From Candidatus Omnitrophota bacterium (GTDB lineage Bacteria > Hinthialibacterota > Hinthialibacteria > Hinthialibacterales > JAKPRU01), in assembly GCA_029557025.1 (NCBI GenBank), contig JAKPRU010000921.1, positions 1 to 14,320 of the forward strand: 14,320 nucleotides of DNA. The letters run 5' to 3'. The notes beneath the pieces were generated by a model. That model saw only the letters and a list, made by a program, of their open reading frames with translations, made no database searches and was not told where the DNA came from. Numbering within the stretch: position 1 is the first letter of the stretch; each line of letters opens with the position of its first letter. Shown here one piece after another: positions 7,183 to 14,320 of this stretch. A program made the position numbers and the translations under genes.

Positions 7183-8116
7183 AAGCGGGATTGTCGTTAA
7201 CACAGGGGAGATAAAAGACATTCGAAATGTGGAATCGCGAGAACACTCGTCTTGCGAAGAGTAACGTCTCTTCATTATCCGCAAAAAAACCGAACGGGAA
7301 GTAGATGAACTCCTTTATGCCTTTATCCCGCATTTCGAGTATCGCTGTCTCCAGGGAGGGTGAGGTCCACTCACCGCCACGGCGGTGGTTAAGCCAGCCG
7401 ATGGAACGGCTATCGAAATGGGGGTGCAGTCTCGCAAGCAGTAGTTTCCCCAACGCATTCATGTCCGCAAATCCGGTATCTCGAATTCCCGGCGCCGGTG
7501 AGACCACCGTTCCATGTGCGCCCAGCAGCAAGCCTCGCCCTGTCGTACCGGTGAGATCCAAACCACGCTGTATTATTGAACCAGTTACATATTCCACCAT
7601 GACATCCGCGAGTTTGTCTATGTAAAGAATCGGATCAATCCGTTTCACACGGTCCGGTACTCCCCCACATTTCTCACGAAATGCCTCCAGGTCTTCGTCG
7701 CAAAGGCCGGAGGTAAAATCGGAACGCGGGACATACATGGGAATGATTATAACTCGATCGACACCGGCCCCGAGAATGATATGCAGCATCTCCGGCAGGG
7801 ACAACGGACTGAATTGCCGCGCAACATGAACATGCCATTCCACGGAGGGGCATTGCTCCTCCAGGGATAACTGGAGAGATATTCCCTGCCTCATCGTGAT
7901 TTCGTTTAAAGCCGATTCGTAGCCGTGCTTGCGCCACGACAGGTATCGCGAACAAGCACGGCATGCGGCTATCACCGGAACCGCGTAATCGGGAATCGGC
8001 GCGACTTTCTGGGTGATTCGCTTCAGAATCCTCCTGGAATAGTCGTAGTGAACCGCGAGGGAGTTCTCCTCCGGCTCGCCATACGTAACCAATATGACAT
8101 CGACTTGTCCGGACAT
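7109..8116 (-). CDS. hemH: Ferrochelatase (divergent)
   Basis: Ferrochelatase inserts ferrous iron into protoporphyrin IX, the last step of protoheme synthesis, at or near the cytoplasmic membrane. The 335-aa product keeps the core landmarks in order: an N-terminal strand (VDVILVTYGEPEEN), a central IIIPMYVPRSDFTSG in place of the usual PLYPQYS, the catalytic histidine in LLGAHGT (H201, family SAHG/SAHS), GGEWTSPS (248-255) matching the usual VEWLKP region, and the acidic metal site in FPFGFFADNEET (E282/E283, family GFxSDHxEVL). The N-terminal third is unusual: the IGGxSPL segment is not recognisable, and a C-x-x-C pair (CRAC, 52-55) sits there instead. It starts 3 nt after the hemY stop, has no clear RBS of its own, and is probably translated by coupling. 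The operon position strongly supports the call. A CbiX/CbiK-type chelatase is the alternative, less likely given hemE-hemN-hemY upstream. Confidence 0.82.
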   Translation of the reverse strand: MSGQVDVILVTYGEPEENSLAVHYDYSRRILKRITQKVAPIPDYAVPVIAACRACSRYLSWRKHGYESALNEITMRQGISLQLSLEEQCPSVEWHVHVARQFSPLSLPEMLHIILGAGVDRVIIIPMYVPRSDFTSGLCDEDLEAFREKCGGVPDRVKRIDPILYIDKLADVMVEYVTGSIIQRGLDLTGTTGRGLLLGAHGTVVSPAPGIRDTGFADMNALGKLLLARLHPHFDSRSIGWLNHRRGGEWTSPSLETAILEMRDKGIKEFIYFPFGFFADNEETLLFARRVFSRFHISNVFYLPCVNDNPAFIELLAAAILSENTVKAAPEYCPL

Positions 8117-8119
8117 GGT

Positions 8120-9502
8120 TCAAGCCAGATAGGATAGTACCTTCAGGGCGGTGTTTTTGCCGTTGCGGATACAGTCGTTCACCGATACGCCATCAATATA
8201 ATTCCCGGTAAGGAACAACCCCGGAATCTGCGCGCAAGCGTCAAACAGATTCCGCGTATTGTTGACATGGCCCAGGGGATACTGTGGGATGGCGCGGGGG
8301 TAACGAAATATCTTCTCTGATGTAAATGGGGCTTGCGCGCCGACTGTCGTATGCAGGTCGGCTATCACCTGCGCGCGAAGATCGGTATCGGAAAGATCAT
8401 ACCCTCCGGGATCAAGACCGCCGCCGACATAAATAATAAAACAGTGGTACTCGACCGGCGCGCGATGACTGAAAATACTCGAACTCCAGATTGTGCCCAG
8501 TATGCGCGGGCCTTGCTTGCGGGGAACCAGGTAGCCGAATCCATCACAGGGGTGTTGGACCCGGCTCTTCGGAGTCCCCAAGCCGTAGACGGATAATCGG
8601 TTATAGGGCAGCGCCTCCAGAGCGCCGCAGACCTGTGGAAAATATGGGCGAAGCAATTCGGGCAATGCGTAGCCGGGGACCGCAAGGACTAAAGCGTCAA
8701 ACCGGGTAGGGATCTCCCCGGATTCCGCCGTCCGAACTCCGAATACTTTGTCGCCGAAAAAGAATTCCTTTACGGTTGCACGAAAATGGAGGCGATTGGG
8801 AAAGCGTTCGGCGATTTTCTCAGGCAGCGATCCCAGTCCATTACGGAATGAGCAGAGATTTCTGGAGCGTTGCTTTTCACTCTTTTGCGAAGGACCTTTC
8901 TTCTTGTTCCCGCCCAAAATCCTGCGAACACCGCCGACCATGATACTGCCGTACTCACGTTCGAGATCGTACAGGATTGGGAATATTGCCTGCAAACTGA
9001 GCTGTTCGGGGTCTCCCGCATACACGCCGGAGACAAACGGCGTGACAACATGATCCAATAATTCCTCGCCGAATCGGCGTCGAATAAATGCAGCAATGCT
9101 CTCATCCTCCGGCGAGCGATTGCCTTGAATGAACGGCTCTTTCAGGATACGCCATTTAGCGGATTGAGAAAGAATGCTCGTACTAATCAACCCGATCGGA
9201 CCTGTCGGGACCTCATGGAGACGCCCGTTCAGAAATATGTAACGGGACTTTGTGCGAAGCGGCTGTTTTTCGAGTTCCCCGGTTATCCCAAGCGAATCAC
9301 ATAATTCGAGGGTCGCCGGGGTATTGTCCAATAAAGAGTTCGGCCCGGCTTCAAACAGGAATCCGTTTTCGCGGACGCTGTGAATCGAGCCTCCAACGCG
9401 GTCGGATTGTTCGAATATCGTCACATCATGCCCGGCCTGTGCGATCCAGTGGGCGGCGCTAAGGCCTGAAATACCGGCTCCAATGACAGCGATGCGTTTC
9501 AT
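8120..9502 (-). CDS. hemY: Protoporphyrinogen oxidase, FAD-dependent HemY/HemG type
   Basis: This enzyme oxidises protoporphyrinogen IX to protoporphyrin IX with oxygen and FAD. The 460-aa protein opens with the dinucleotide-binding fold [14 protein letters not shown] (GxGxxG at 8-13), E31 at the end of strand 2, then RVGGSI and [10 protein letters not shown], all typical of the HemY/amine-oxidase superfamily. It ends with the FAD-contacting [18 protein letters not shown] chose the ATG at 9502 because the Rossmann motif starts there and because it overlaps the hemN stop as ATGA; the frame is open for 91 codons further upstream, but that part lies inside hemN and does not look like protein. 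Because HemN upstream makes protoporphyrinogen, the substrate is most likely protoporphyrinogen and not coproporphyrinogen, which HemY homologues of Gram-positives use. The gene is also called hemG in Chlamydia. Confidence 0.92.
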   Translation of the reverse strand: MKRIAVIGAGISGLSAAHWIAQAGHDVTIFEQSDRVGGSIHSVRENGFLFEAGPNSLLDNTPATLELCDSLGITGELEKQPLRTKSRYIFLNGRLHEVPTGPIGLISTSILSQSAKWRILKEPFIQGNRSPEDESIAAFIRRRFGEELLDHVVTPFVSGVYAGDPEQLSLQAIFPILYDLEREYGSIMVGGVRRILGGNKKKGPSQKSEKQRSRNLCSFRNGLGSLPEKIAERFPNRLHFRATVKEFFFGDKVFGVRTAESGEIPTRFDALVLAVPGYALPELLRPYFPQVCGALEALPYNRLSVYGLGTPKSRVQHPCDGFGYLVPRKQGPRILGTIWSSSIFSHRAPVEYHCFIIYVGGGLDPGGYDLSDTDLRAQVIADLHTTVGAQAPFTSEKIFRYPRAIPQYPLGHVNNTRNLFDACAQIPGLFLTGNYIDGVSVNDCIRNGKNTALKVLSYLA

Positions 9503-10908
9503 AGTGTGTGCGAGTACGTGGGCCTTTCTTTTGTTTCGGGGCGCGTCCGGGTCAAGTATGTGTCGAATGTCATGGCGATCGGGCGGACAAGGATCTGACC
9601 CAGCGCGGTTACTCGAATTTCGTCCGAAAACTCGGTCTCCAGTAGGCCATCTTGAACATAGGGAGCGAGAAGAACAATTTCCTTGTGAAAATAAGTCAAA
9701 AAGTCCTGATTCCAGGTTTGGCGGAATCGCGTAAAATCGATATGCAGATTGCACATCAGTTCCATGATGACCCAACGACGGATGCGATCATCGATTGTGA
9801 GTTCGATGCCGCGCTCAACGGGAAGAATCCGATCGTTTAATAGTTGTTCGTATTTTTTCAGGTTTTTTGTATTTTGCACATAGGGGGCGGGAAGGCTGCT
9901 GATGGCGGAGACGCCGAACGCATAGAGGTCCGTACCGGCTCGTGTAGTGAATCCCATAAAATTGCGCTGCAAGGTTCCCTGACGCTGAGCTGTTGCCAGT
10001 TCGTCGTTTTCTTTTGAAAAATGATCCAGGCCGATATAGACATAGCCATTCTGCGTAAGTCGTTCGATTGCGGAGCGAAGGATCGCGAAGCGTTCATCGC
10101 CGGACGGAAGAGTACCGGGATCGATCCGGCGCTGATAGGGCATTTTGGAGGGTAGATAACCGTAGGTGTAAAAGGCAATGCGATCCGGCCCAATGCGGAT
10201 GATTTCGGAGAGTGTGTGGTCAACTGACTGGGCGGTCTGGTGAGGGAGGCCGCAAACAAGGTCGATATTGATGCTGTCGAAGCCGATTTGTCGGCAGAGA
10301 CGGACAAAGTCGGCTGTCTGCTCCACAGTCTGGATGCGTCCGATGGCTTCCTGTACCTGTGGCGAGAAATCCTGGACGCCGAAGGAAATTCGGTTGAAAC
10401 CGAATTCGCGCAGGACGTGGAGATGTTCCTCCGTAGTAATTCTTACATCTACCTCAATGGATCGTTCGGCATCGGGCGCAATGGAAAACCGTTTTGCAAT
10501 GTCAACGAATAATTTCTGTAGCTGTGACGGTGTCAAATGTGTGGGAGTCCCGCCGCCGAGATGTAACTGAATTACGGTGCGGTCAGGACGGAGGAGGGGG
10601 GCGATCAAATCCATCTCCATGGCGAGGAGATCGACATAGCGCCCCGTTACTTCGTGCCTCGGTGTGACAATAACATTGCAGCCGCAGTAGTAGCAGCGTT
10701 TCGGACAGAACGGAAGATGAAAGTACAGGGAAAGAGAAGCCGGGGACCGGACGCAGTTTGTTTCGGCTATATGTCGCCGATAGTTCTCCGGGCCGATGGA
10801 TTCGGTCCATTCCGGAGCCGTGGGATAGCTAGTATATCGTGGCCCGCGCAATGTGTATTTGCGGAGGAGATCGGTATGGATGTCGGAGAATGTAACAGGA
10901 TCAGCCAT
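9499..10908 (-). CDS. hemN: Oxygen-independent coproporphyrinogen III oxidase
   Basis: HemN is a radical-SAM enzyme that decarboxylates two propionates of coproporphyrinogen III to give protoporphyrinogen IX without oxygen, in the cytoplasm. The 469-aa protein has the diagnostic N-terminal [11 protein letters not shown] (21-31), which separates true HemN from the HemW paralogue. The [4Fe-4S] cluster motif [10 protein letters not shown] follows (C68, C72, C75, plus C77 typical of HemN), and then the SAM-binding LHLGGGTP (115-122) and [14 protein letters not shown] 10908 gives an N terminus aligned with E. coli HemN (457 aa). In-frame ATGs at 10947 and 11022 would lie deep in hemE and have no RBS. 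The start overlaps the hemE stop by 8 nt (ATGGCTGA) and the stop overlaps the hemY start by 4 nt, so translation is probably coupled. Confidence 0.95.
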   Translation of the reverse strand: MADPVTFSDIHTDLLRKYTLRGPRYTSYPTAPEWTESIGPENYRRHIAETNCVRSPASLSLYFHLPFCPKRCYYCGCNVIVTPRHEVTGRYVDLLAMEMDLIAPLLRPDRTVIQLHLGGGTPTHLTPSQLQKLFVDIAKRFSIAPDAERSIEVDVRITTEEHLHVLREFGFNRISFGVQDFSPQVQEAIGRIQTVEQTADFVRLCRQIGFDSINIDLVCGLPHQTAQSVDHTLSEIIRIGPDRIAFYTYGYLPSKMPYQRRIDPGTLPSGDERFAILRSAIERLTQNGYVYIGLDHFSKENDELATAQRQGTLQRNFMGFTTRAGTDLYAFGVSAISSLPAPYVQNTKNLKKYEQLLNDRILPVERGIELTIDDRIRRWVIMELMCNLHIDFTRFRQTWNQDFLTYFHKEIVLLAPYVQDGLLETEFSDEIRVTALGQILVRPIAMTFDTYLTRTRPETKERPTYSHTL

Positions 10909-11941
10909 ATCTGTAGTTTCGAACTGTTTCGACAAATGCGTGGACATTTTCAACGGAGGTATTCGGGAGAATCCCGTGTCCCAGGTTCGCGATGTGGCCG
11001 GTGCATCGGCTAAACTCGGCAATCATCCTTCTTGTAAGATCGGCTACCGTTTCCGGGGGCGCAAACAGAGCGCAGGGATCAAGATTGCCCTGTACGGCAC
11101 ACCGGCCGTGCAGGGCGTCGTACGCATCGCGAAGGTTCGTACGCCAATCCACGCTCAGAACGTCAATGTGGGATTCGGCTATAACCGGGAGGTACGGAGC
11201 GCAGCCGTTTACATACAGAATGACCGGGTGGCCTTCTTTCCGAACGGCCTCCGCGATAATTTTCTGATAAGGCTGGGCGAATTCGCGGTAGTCGGAGGGG
11301 GTCAATATCCCGGCCCAGGTGTCGAATACCTGAACGATATCCGCACCCGCGTCGATTTGAATCCGGATATAACCGAGGACGGTTTCCGTGATGATTTCCA
11401 GGATGCGTTTGAGCAGATTCGGGTTTTGAAAGCGGATATCCTTAATCCGGATAAAGTTCTTGCTCATGCTTCCTTCCACCGCGTAGGCAGCCATGGTGAA
11501 GGGTGCGCCGATGAAACCCAGGATGGGAACATCGGGACCGACCTGCGCCCGGATTCGCCGGATGGTGTCAAATACGGGCGGGGCCTCGTCGAATGTGGCC
11601 TTGTGGATGTCCGCGAGAATCTCCTCGGAGCGTAACGGCGGTTGGACCTCCGGTCCGGTCTCGGTAAACAGCACAGAGAATCCCATGTTTTCCAGCGGGA
11701 TCAGAATGTCATTGAACACGATGATCCCGTCCACATCGAAAATCCTGCAGGGTTGAAGGGAGACCTCTGCGGCGAGATCCGGTGTTCTGCAGAGGTCACT
11801 GAATGAATGATGCTGTTTGATCGCCCGGTACTCCGGAAGATACCGTCCGGCCTGGCGCATGAGCCATACGGGGGGACGGTCCACCGGCTCTCGGCGAATC
11901 GCCCGCAGAAAACGTTCTCGTTTGGTCAGGGATGTCAGCAC
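10901..11941 (-). CDS. hemE: Uroporphyrinogen decarboxylase
   Basis: UroD removes the four acetate carboxyls of uroporphyrinogen III to give coproporphyrinogen III, a cofactor-free cytoplasmic reaction. The 346-aa protein is the normal length and carries the signature PPVWLMRQAGRYLPEY (23-38), the catalytic aspartate in IIVFNDIL (D78), the second signature PILGFIGAPFTMA (139-151) with Y153 after it, FDTWAG (206-211) and NLGHGI with H322. It is the first gene of the hemE-hemN-hemY-hemH operon. The start is GTG at 11941, giving MLTSLTKRERFLRAI; no later in-frame start would keep the N-terminal helix, and the RBS is weak (GAGAG about 8 nt upstream). A repeat copy ends 18 bp upstream of the start codon on the non-coding side, which may have displaced the original leader. 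Confidence 0.95.
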   Translation of the reverse strand: MLTSLTKRERFLRAIRREPVDRPPVWLMRQAGRYLPEYRAIKQHHSFSDLCRTPDLAAEVSLQPCRIFDVDGIIVFNDILIPLENMGFSVLFTETGPEVQPPLRSEEILADIHKATFDEAPPVFDTIRRIRAQVGPDVPILGFIGAPFTMAAYAVEGSMSKNFIRIKDIRFQNPNLLKRILEIITETVLGYIRIQIDAGADIVQVFDTWAGILTPSDYREFAQPYQKIIAEAVRKEGHPVILYVNGCAPYLPVIAESHIDVLSVDWRTNLRDAYDALHGRCAVQGNLDPCALFAPPETVADLTRRMIAEFSRCTGHIANLGHGILPNTSVENVHAFVETVRNYRYG

Positions 11942-11959
11942 AGGAACGACTCTCTTGTT

Positions 11960-11996
11960 CTCCCTCTCCAGTCGGCAGAGAGGATCGGGGTGAGGG
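11960..11996 (+). repeat. Interspersed GC-rich repeat, copy B (upstream of hemE)
   Basis: The segment begins CTCCCTCTCC and ends ATCGGGGTGAGGG, with a partial palindrome (CTCTCC ... GAGAGG) in between. It matches copy A (721-785) at both ends but is shorter. It lies 18 bp upstream of the hemE GTG, within the presumed leader. Confidence 0.5.
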
Positions 11997-12024
11997 AGGA
12001 TTGACCCTCTAAATTTACATTTCC

Positions 12025-12042
12025 AGCCTATTCACATAGGCT
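12025..12042. promoter_or_regulatory. Perfect 7-4-7 palindrome, possible operator or leader hairpin upstream of hemE
   Basis: AGCCTAT-TCAC-ATAGGCT is a perfect inverted repeat of 18 bp, the size of a dimeric regulator site, about 83 bp upstream of the hemE start. It is not followed by a T run in either direction, so it is not an obvious terminator. The role is inferred from position only. Confidence 0.35.
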
Positions 12043-12223
12043 ACCATTTTCGTGGCCTTTTCAACAGATTTCCGCAATCCGGGGGCGATGGAAGAAATGT
12101 CCCGCCCTCCCAATACATGGGAGACTACCGGGATTCCGAGACGCGGCGGGATATGACGAAGCGCGGTGCCGGGTGCTGAAAGTTACTCCGTAAAGTAACC
12201 GAAGGCACATGGACAACAACGAG

Positions 12224-12249
12224 AAAAACCGGCGGCCCGATTCGCCGGT
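12224..12249 (-). terminator. Likely rho-independent terminator downstream of mltG
   Basis: On the - strand a GC-rich 7-bp stem (ACCGGCG / CGCCGGT) with an 8-nt loop is followed by a run of five T. It lies about 185 nt after the mltG stop and separates mltG from the hem operon. The + strand lacks a T run here, so it acts only for leftward transcription. Confidence 0.5.
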
Positions 12250-12380
12250 ATATCGCGACCACGACGTGGATTGGGGATAGCAAAGGACGTTTCAGGCAAC
12301 CACACCGGGTTGCACTTACACGGGGATATTTCCCTGGCCTGCTTCTACGGGACAGGCCCATGTGCCTGCCTTCATCCGCC

Positions 12381-12404
12381 TTTTCTCTCCGGTTCGGGTG
12401 AGGG
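12381..12404 (+). repeat. Interspersed GC-rich repeat, degenerate copy C
   Basis: TTTTCTCTCC directly followed by GGTTCGGGTGAGGG, i.e. the two ends of copies A and B with the middle missing. It lies 31 bp downstream of the mltG stop, on the same strand orientation as A and B. It is short, so the match could be partly chance. Confidence 0.3.
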
Positions 12405-12434
12405 CAAGAAAAAGGGGCCAGCGATGCGAAGAAA

Positions 12435-13499
12435 TCAGGGGACCGGCTGGCCCTGACCGGCCTGAACGCGATGACGCATGGCGTTGTGCTCTTCAAGAGT
12501 CCTCGAAAACTCCGTCTTTCCGTCCCCCGTCGCCATGAAGTATAAATAATCGGTTTTCGCGGGAGCCATCGCCGCGAACAGTGAGGCCCGACCGGGATTG
12601 CAGATCGGCCCCGGAGGCAACCCCTTATTCAGAAATGTGTTGTAAGGGTCTTCGATCAGTTTGTCTTCCGGCGTGAGAGGACGAGTCCAGTCACCGAGGA
12701 TATAGTGAATGGTCGCGTCCGATTGAAGCGGCATTCCGTGTTTGAGCCGATTGCGAAACACGGACGCCACGAGGGGCCGATCCTCATCGCGTTTAGCCTC
12801 CCGTTCCACCAGGGAAGCCAACGTAACCATGGCGGGAACGCTGCCATCCTCTTCCAGGAGCCACCACCGTTCCGTTTCGGGAACTTGTTCAAGCAGTTCG
12901 TTATATACCTGGTTGAACCGTCGCATCAATCGGTCGCGGACCCGCTCCGGTTCGGCATTCTTTTCCATGAAATAGGTGTCGGGGAACAGAAATCCCTCGG
13001 AACCGGGAGCAGTAGCCCGCTTGCCGGATTTCAATCCGGTATCCTGGTAAACCTCACCGTAACCGGCTACCCGAAGGAAATCCGCTGCCTTGCAAATCTG
13101 GTTTTCTTCCAGGATCTGCGCGACCTGGTTGATGGTGATTCCTTCGGGCAATACAAAACGATGCAGATAAATGTCCCCTCGGCCGATCATTTCTACGATC
13201 TCAAGCGGACTGGATGCGCCGCTGATCCGGTATTCACCGGCCTTCAGCGATCCTCCAAAACCCTGCAAATCGGCCATAATCAGAAAGAATGTCGTGTCTT
13301 TCAAAACGCCCTTGTCTTTGAGGAGATCGGCGATCTGCTCGGCAGTCATGCCTTTCTCGATGTCGATCAGGAATTCCTGCTCCGCCGTGCCCCAAGGGCG
13401 GTTCCACTCACTCCAATAACTATAAATGACCGCGCCGACGATTCCGATCACGACAAGTCCGATCACTAAGCACAGGATCAAAATGGTCTTTCCGGACAT
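12435..13499 (-). CDS. mltG: Endolytic murein transglycosylase MltG (YceG-like)
   Basis: MltG is an inner-membrane lytic transglycosylase that cuts nascent glycan strands and so ends peptidoglycan polymerisation. The 354-aa protein has one N-terminal membrane segment (residues 5-28), a small LysM-like part (VEKG-type: IDIEKGMTAEQIADLL, then LKAGEY) and a catalytic domain. The catalytic glutamate is in LASLVEREA (E232, matching E218 of E. coli). The conserved LQSDATIHYILG (258-269) and PYNTFLNKGLPPGPICNPG (285-303) are both present. The start is supported by AGGGGGT about 5 nt upstream. The gene directly upstream on the same strand is a membrane glycosyltransferase-like gene 170 bp away. A likely terminator follows. 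Presence of mltG indicates a peptidoglycan-making bacterium. Confidence 0.95.
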   Translation of the reverse strand: MSGKTILILCLVIGLVVIGIVGAVIYSYWSEWNRPWGTAEQEFLIDIEKGMTAEQIADLLKDKGVLKDTTFFLIMADLQGFGGSLKAGEYRISGASSPLEIVEMIGRGDIYLHRFVLPEGITINQVAQILEENQICKAADFLRVAGYGEVYQDTGLKSGKRATAPGSEGFLFPDTYFMEKNAEPERVRDRLMRRFNQVYNELLEQVPETERWWLLEEDGSVPAMVTLASLVEREAKRDEDRPLVASVFRNRLKHGMPLQSDATIHYILGDWTRPLTPEDKLIEDPYNTFLNKGLPPGPICNPGRASLFAAMAPAKTDYLYFMATGDGKTEFSRTLEEHNAMRHRVQAGQGQPVP

Positions 13500-13536
13500 A
13501 ACGACCCCCTTTTCCGTTGAGAATTGTCCTTTTGGG

Positions 13537-13590
13537 GAGAGCAGAACGATTCTCGCGGGGAGATAGTATCGGTCTGTCTCGCCTGCTCTC
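13537..13590. repeat. Inverted repeat with 8-bp arms in the mltG leader
   Basis: GAGAGCAG (13537-13544) and CTGCTCTC (13583-13590) are exact inverted copies with a 38-bp spacer, inside the 170-bp gap upstream of mltG. The function is unknown. The rest of the gap holds the mltG RBS and no convincing promoter. Confidence 0.3.
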
Positions 13591-13669
13591 GATTTGTGGT
13601 CAGGATTCTACCATACATCATCCCCATAGTGGAGCGAAATGGAACCGGATTCTCGATTCCTCCAGACAA

Positions 13670-14320
13670 TCATTCAAATCGATACACAGCATATCGGTCG
13701 CCGAAGGCCCGGTCCGTCTCGAACAGGAATCGGAATCCGCTGTCCGGTTCGTCCGGGCGGATGTGCAGATATAAATCGTCCCAGGTCGGATGGACAACCA
13801 GAAACCCGCTCCCTTTGTTGTTAATCCAATCCCGGATATCTATTCCGCCGGTCTGACGAAGTCTCGACATGGCGGGATCGGTTAATCCCACCAGGTCTGC
13901 AACCGGCATCTCCGTGAAATATCCGAGGACGCCGACATCATGCGCCGCGACAATGTCACCGGGTTTCGAGAGGCTGTTGAGCCGTTTCGCCAACGGGATC
14001 AGGACGTTTCCGACGGATCGCACACAGTCTGCATAAACCGTCCGGCTTCCGATGTAAGTCATAACGGACCCGAACAACAGGGAGATCATCAACAGGGTCA
14101 GCGCGGCCCGGCGCATTCGGAGACTGCGCATCCCGAAACGGATGGAGTCAATTCCCCACGCAACGGCCAGGAAAATCCACGGAAGCAGAATGTGCTGATA
14201 CCGAAAATCCAAATGCGCCGTCGATGACGGCAGGCAGGCAATGTACGCACCATAATAAAGCAAGAAGAACGCTGTGAGCGACATAAAAAAACCCTGGGGA
14301 AGCCGTGCTTTTCGCGCGGC
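13670..14320 (-). CDS. Membrane protein, probable glycosyltransferase-like (C-terminal part; 5' end outside window)
   Basis: The frame is open to the right edge, so the ATG at 14284 is not necessarily the start. The visible 216 residues hold three hydrophobic membrane segments (AFFLLYYGAYIACLPS, HILLPWIFLAVAWGI, LTLLMISLLFGSVMTYIG), with the loop FRYQHILLPW between the first two. A soluble tail of about 110 residues follows, carrying DVGVLGYFTEMPVADLVGLTDP. The RYQH...LPW loop after a late membrane helix and a tail with a D-x-G-x-x-G-Y-F ... DLVGL motif are what I associate with polytopic ArnT/PMT-like or DUF2029-like glycosyltransferases, whose C-terminal domain is periplasmic. The catalytic loops would lie outside the window. 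It is transcribed toward mltG with a 170-bp gap. The assignment to glycosyltransferases is from pattern and is moderate only. Confidence 0.6.
   Translation of the reverse strand, partial: AARKARLPQGFFMSLTAFFLLYYGAYIACLPSSTAHLDFRYQHILLPWIFLAVAWGIDSIRFGMRSLRMRRAALTLLMISLLFGSVMTYIGSRTVYADCVRSVGNVLIPLAKRLNSLSKPGDIVAAHDVGVLGYFTEMPVADLVGLTDPAMSRLRQTGGIDIRDWINNKGSGFLVVHPTWDDLYLHIRPDEPDSGFRFLFETDRAFGDRYAVYRFE

Larger units (their letters stand above)
11942..12434. other. 493-bp non-coding region between mltG and hemE with repeats and hairpins
   Basis: This is the longest gap in the window. From right to left it holds a degenerate repeat copy (12381-12404), a likely mltG terminator (12224-12249), a hairpin GTTACT-N6-AGTAAC (12182-12199), a hairpin CTCCCA-N5-TGGGAG (12107-12123), an 18-bp palindrome (12025-12042) and a repeat copy (11960-11996). 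Short open frames on both strands show no recognisable protein. The hem leader and promoter must lie here, but I cannot place a good promoter. Confidence 0.7.

Noticed and set aside
10853..11635. + strand frame (260 codons) opposite hemE/hemN
   Set aside because: It is antisense to two conserved heme genes; no family resemblance.
12006..12070. Possible hem promoter (TTGAAA followed by TAGCCT on the - strand)
   Set aside because: The spacer is only 15 bp and the -10 box is poor; the evidence is too weak to annotate.
12125..12496. - strand frame (123 codons) in the gap after mltG
   Set aside because: It overlaps the mltG end, runs through the terminator hairpin and repeat C, is rich in Arg, Pro and Ser, and matches nothing I know.
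12705..13469. + strand frame (254 codons) opposite mltG
   Set aside because: It is antisense to a clear mltG; composition and lack of an RBS indicate a shadow frame.
1..14320. tRNA, rRNA, CRISPR array, intact insertion sequence, phage or defence genes
   Set aside because: No clover-leaf, regular spacer-repeat pattern, transposase motif or defence family was seen on either strand; nearly all of the window is accounted for by the listed genes.

Overview
The window is a bacterial chromosomal segment of roughly 55% GC, densely coded, with no tRNA, rRNA, CRISPR array or intact insertion sequence that I can see. The lineage cannot be fixed from sequence alone. Large BamB-like PQQ-propeller proteins with an embedded methyltransferase fold, a DegT / ceramidase-like / Gfo-Idh-MocA gene trio, and a hemE-hemN-hemY order (also known from Chlamydia) all fit the PVC superphylum (Planctomycetes, Lentisphaerae and relatives). 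Environmental phyla with similar gene content, such as Hydrogenedentota, Sumerlaeota or Poribacteria, fit as well. This placement is inference.

Left half, + strand (1-6954). A 5'-truncated PQQ-propeller gene (2-652) is followed after 21 nt by a second large gene (674-2992). The second encodes a signal peptide, a fibronectin-III-like domain, a Rossmann methyltransferase-like domain and a PQQ propeller. An interspersed GC-rich repeat lies inside its signal-peptide region. After a 115-bp AT-richer gap with a plausible sigma70-type promoter comes a three-gene cluster: a DegT/AHBA-synthase-type PLP aminotransferase (3132-4406), a neutral-ceramidase-like metal amidohydrolase (4437-5831) and a Gfo/Idh/MocA oxidoreductase (5914-6954). 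An oxidoreductase plus an aminotransferase is the classic pair for making or breaking an amino sugar or aminocyclitol, and the ceramidase-like enzyme could cleave an N-acyl group. The substrate is unknown.

Right half, - strand (7109-14320). Reading in the direction of transcription there is the C-terminal part of a membrane protein resembling glycosyltransferases (14320-13670), the endolytic murein transglycosylase mltG (13499-12435), a 493-bp non-coding stretch, and a compact heme operon hemE-hemN-hemY-hemH (11941-7109). The stretch holds a likely terminator, several small hairpins, an 18-bp palindrome and two repeat copies. The heme genes overlap by 8 nt, overlap by 4 nt, or are 3 nt apart, so they are almost certainly co-transcribed. 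They run from uroporphyrinogen III through coproporphyrinogen III and protoporphyrinogen IX to protoheme, that is, the protoporphyrin branch rather than the coproporphyrin branch.

The two halves converge near 6955-7109. A short + strand frame there, in frame after the oxidoreductase stop and running into the antisense of hemH, may be a gene remnant. The least ordinary features are the exported methyltransferase/PQQ fusion, the repeat in its signal peptide, the uncharacterised aminotransferase/amidohydrolase/oxidoreductase cassette, the divergent ferrochelatase and the structured region upstream of hemE. I did not find a convincing wholly new defence or mobile system.
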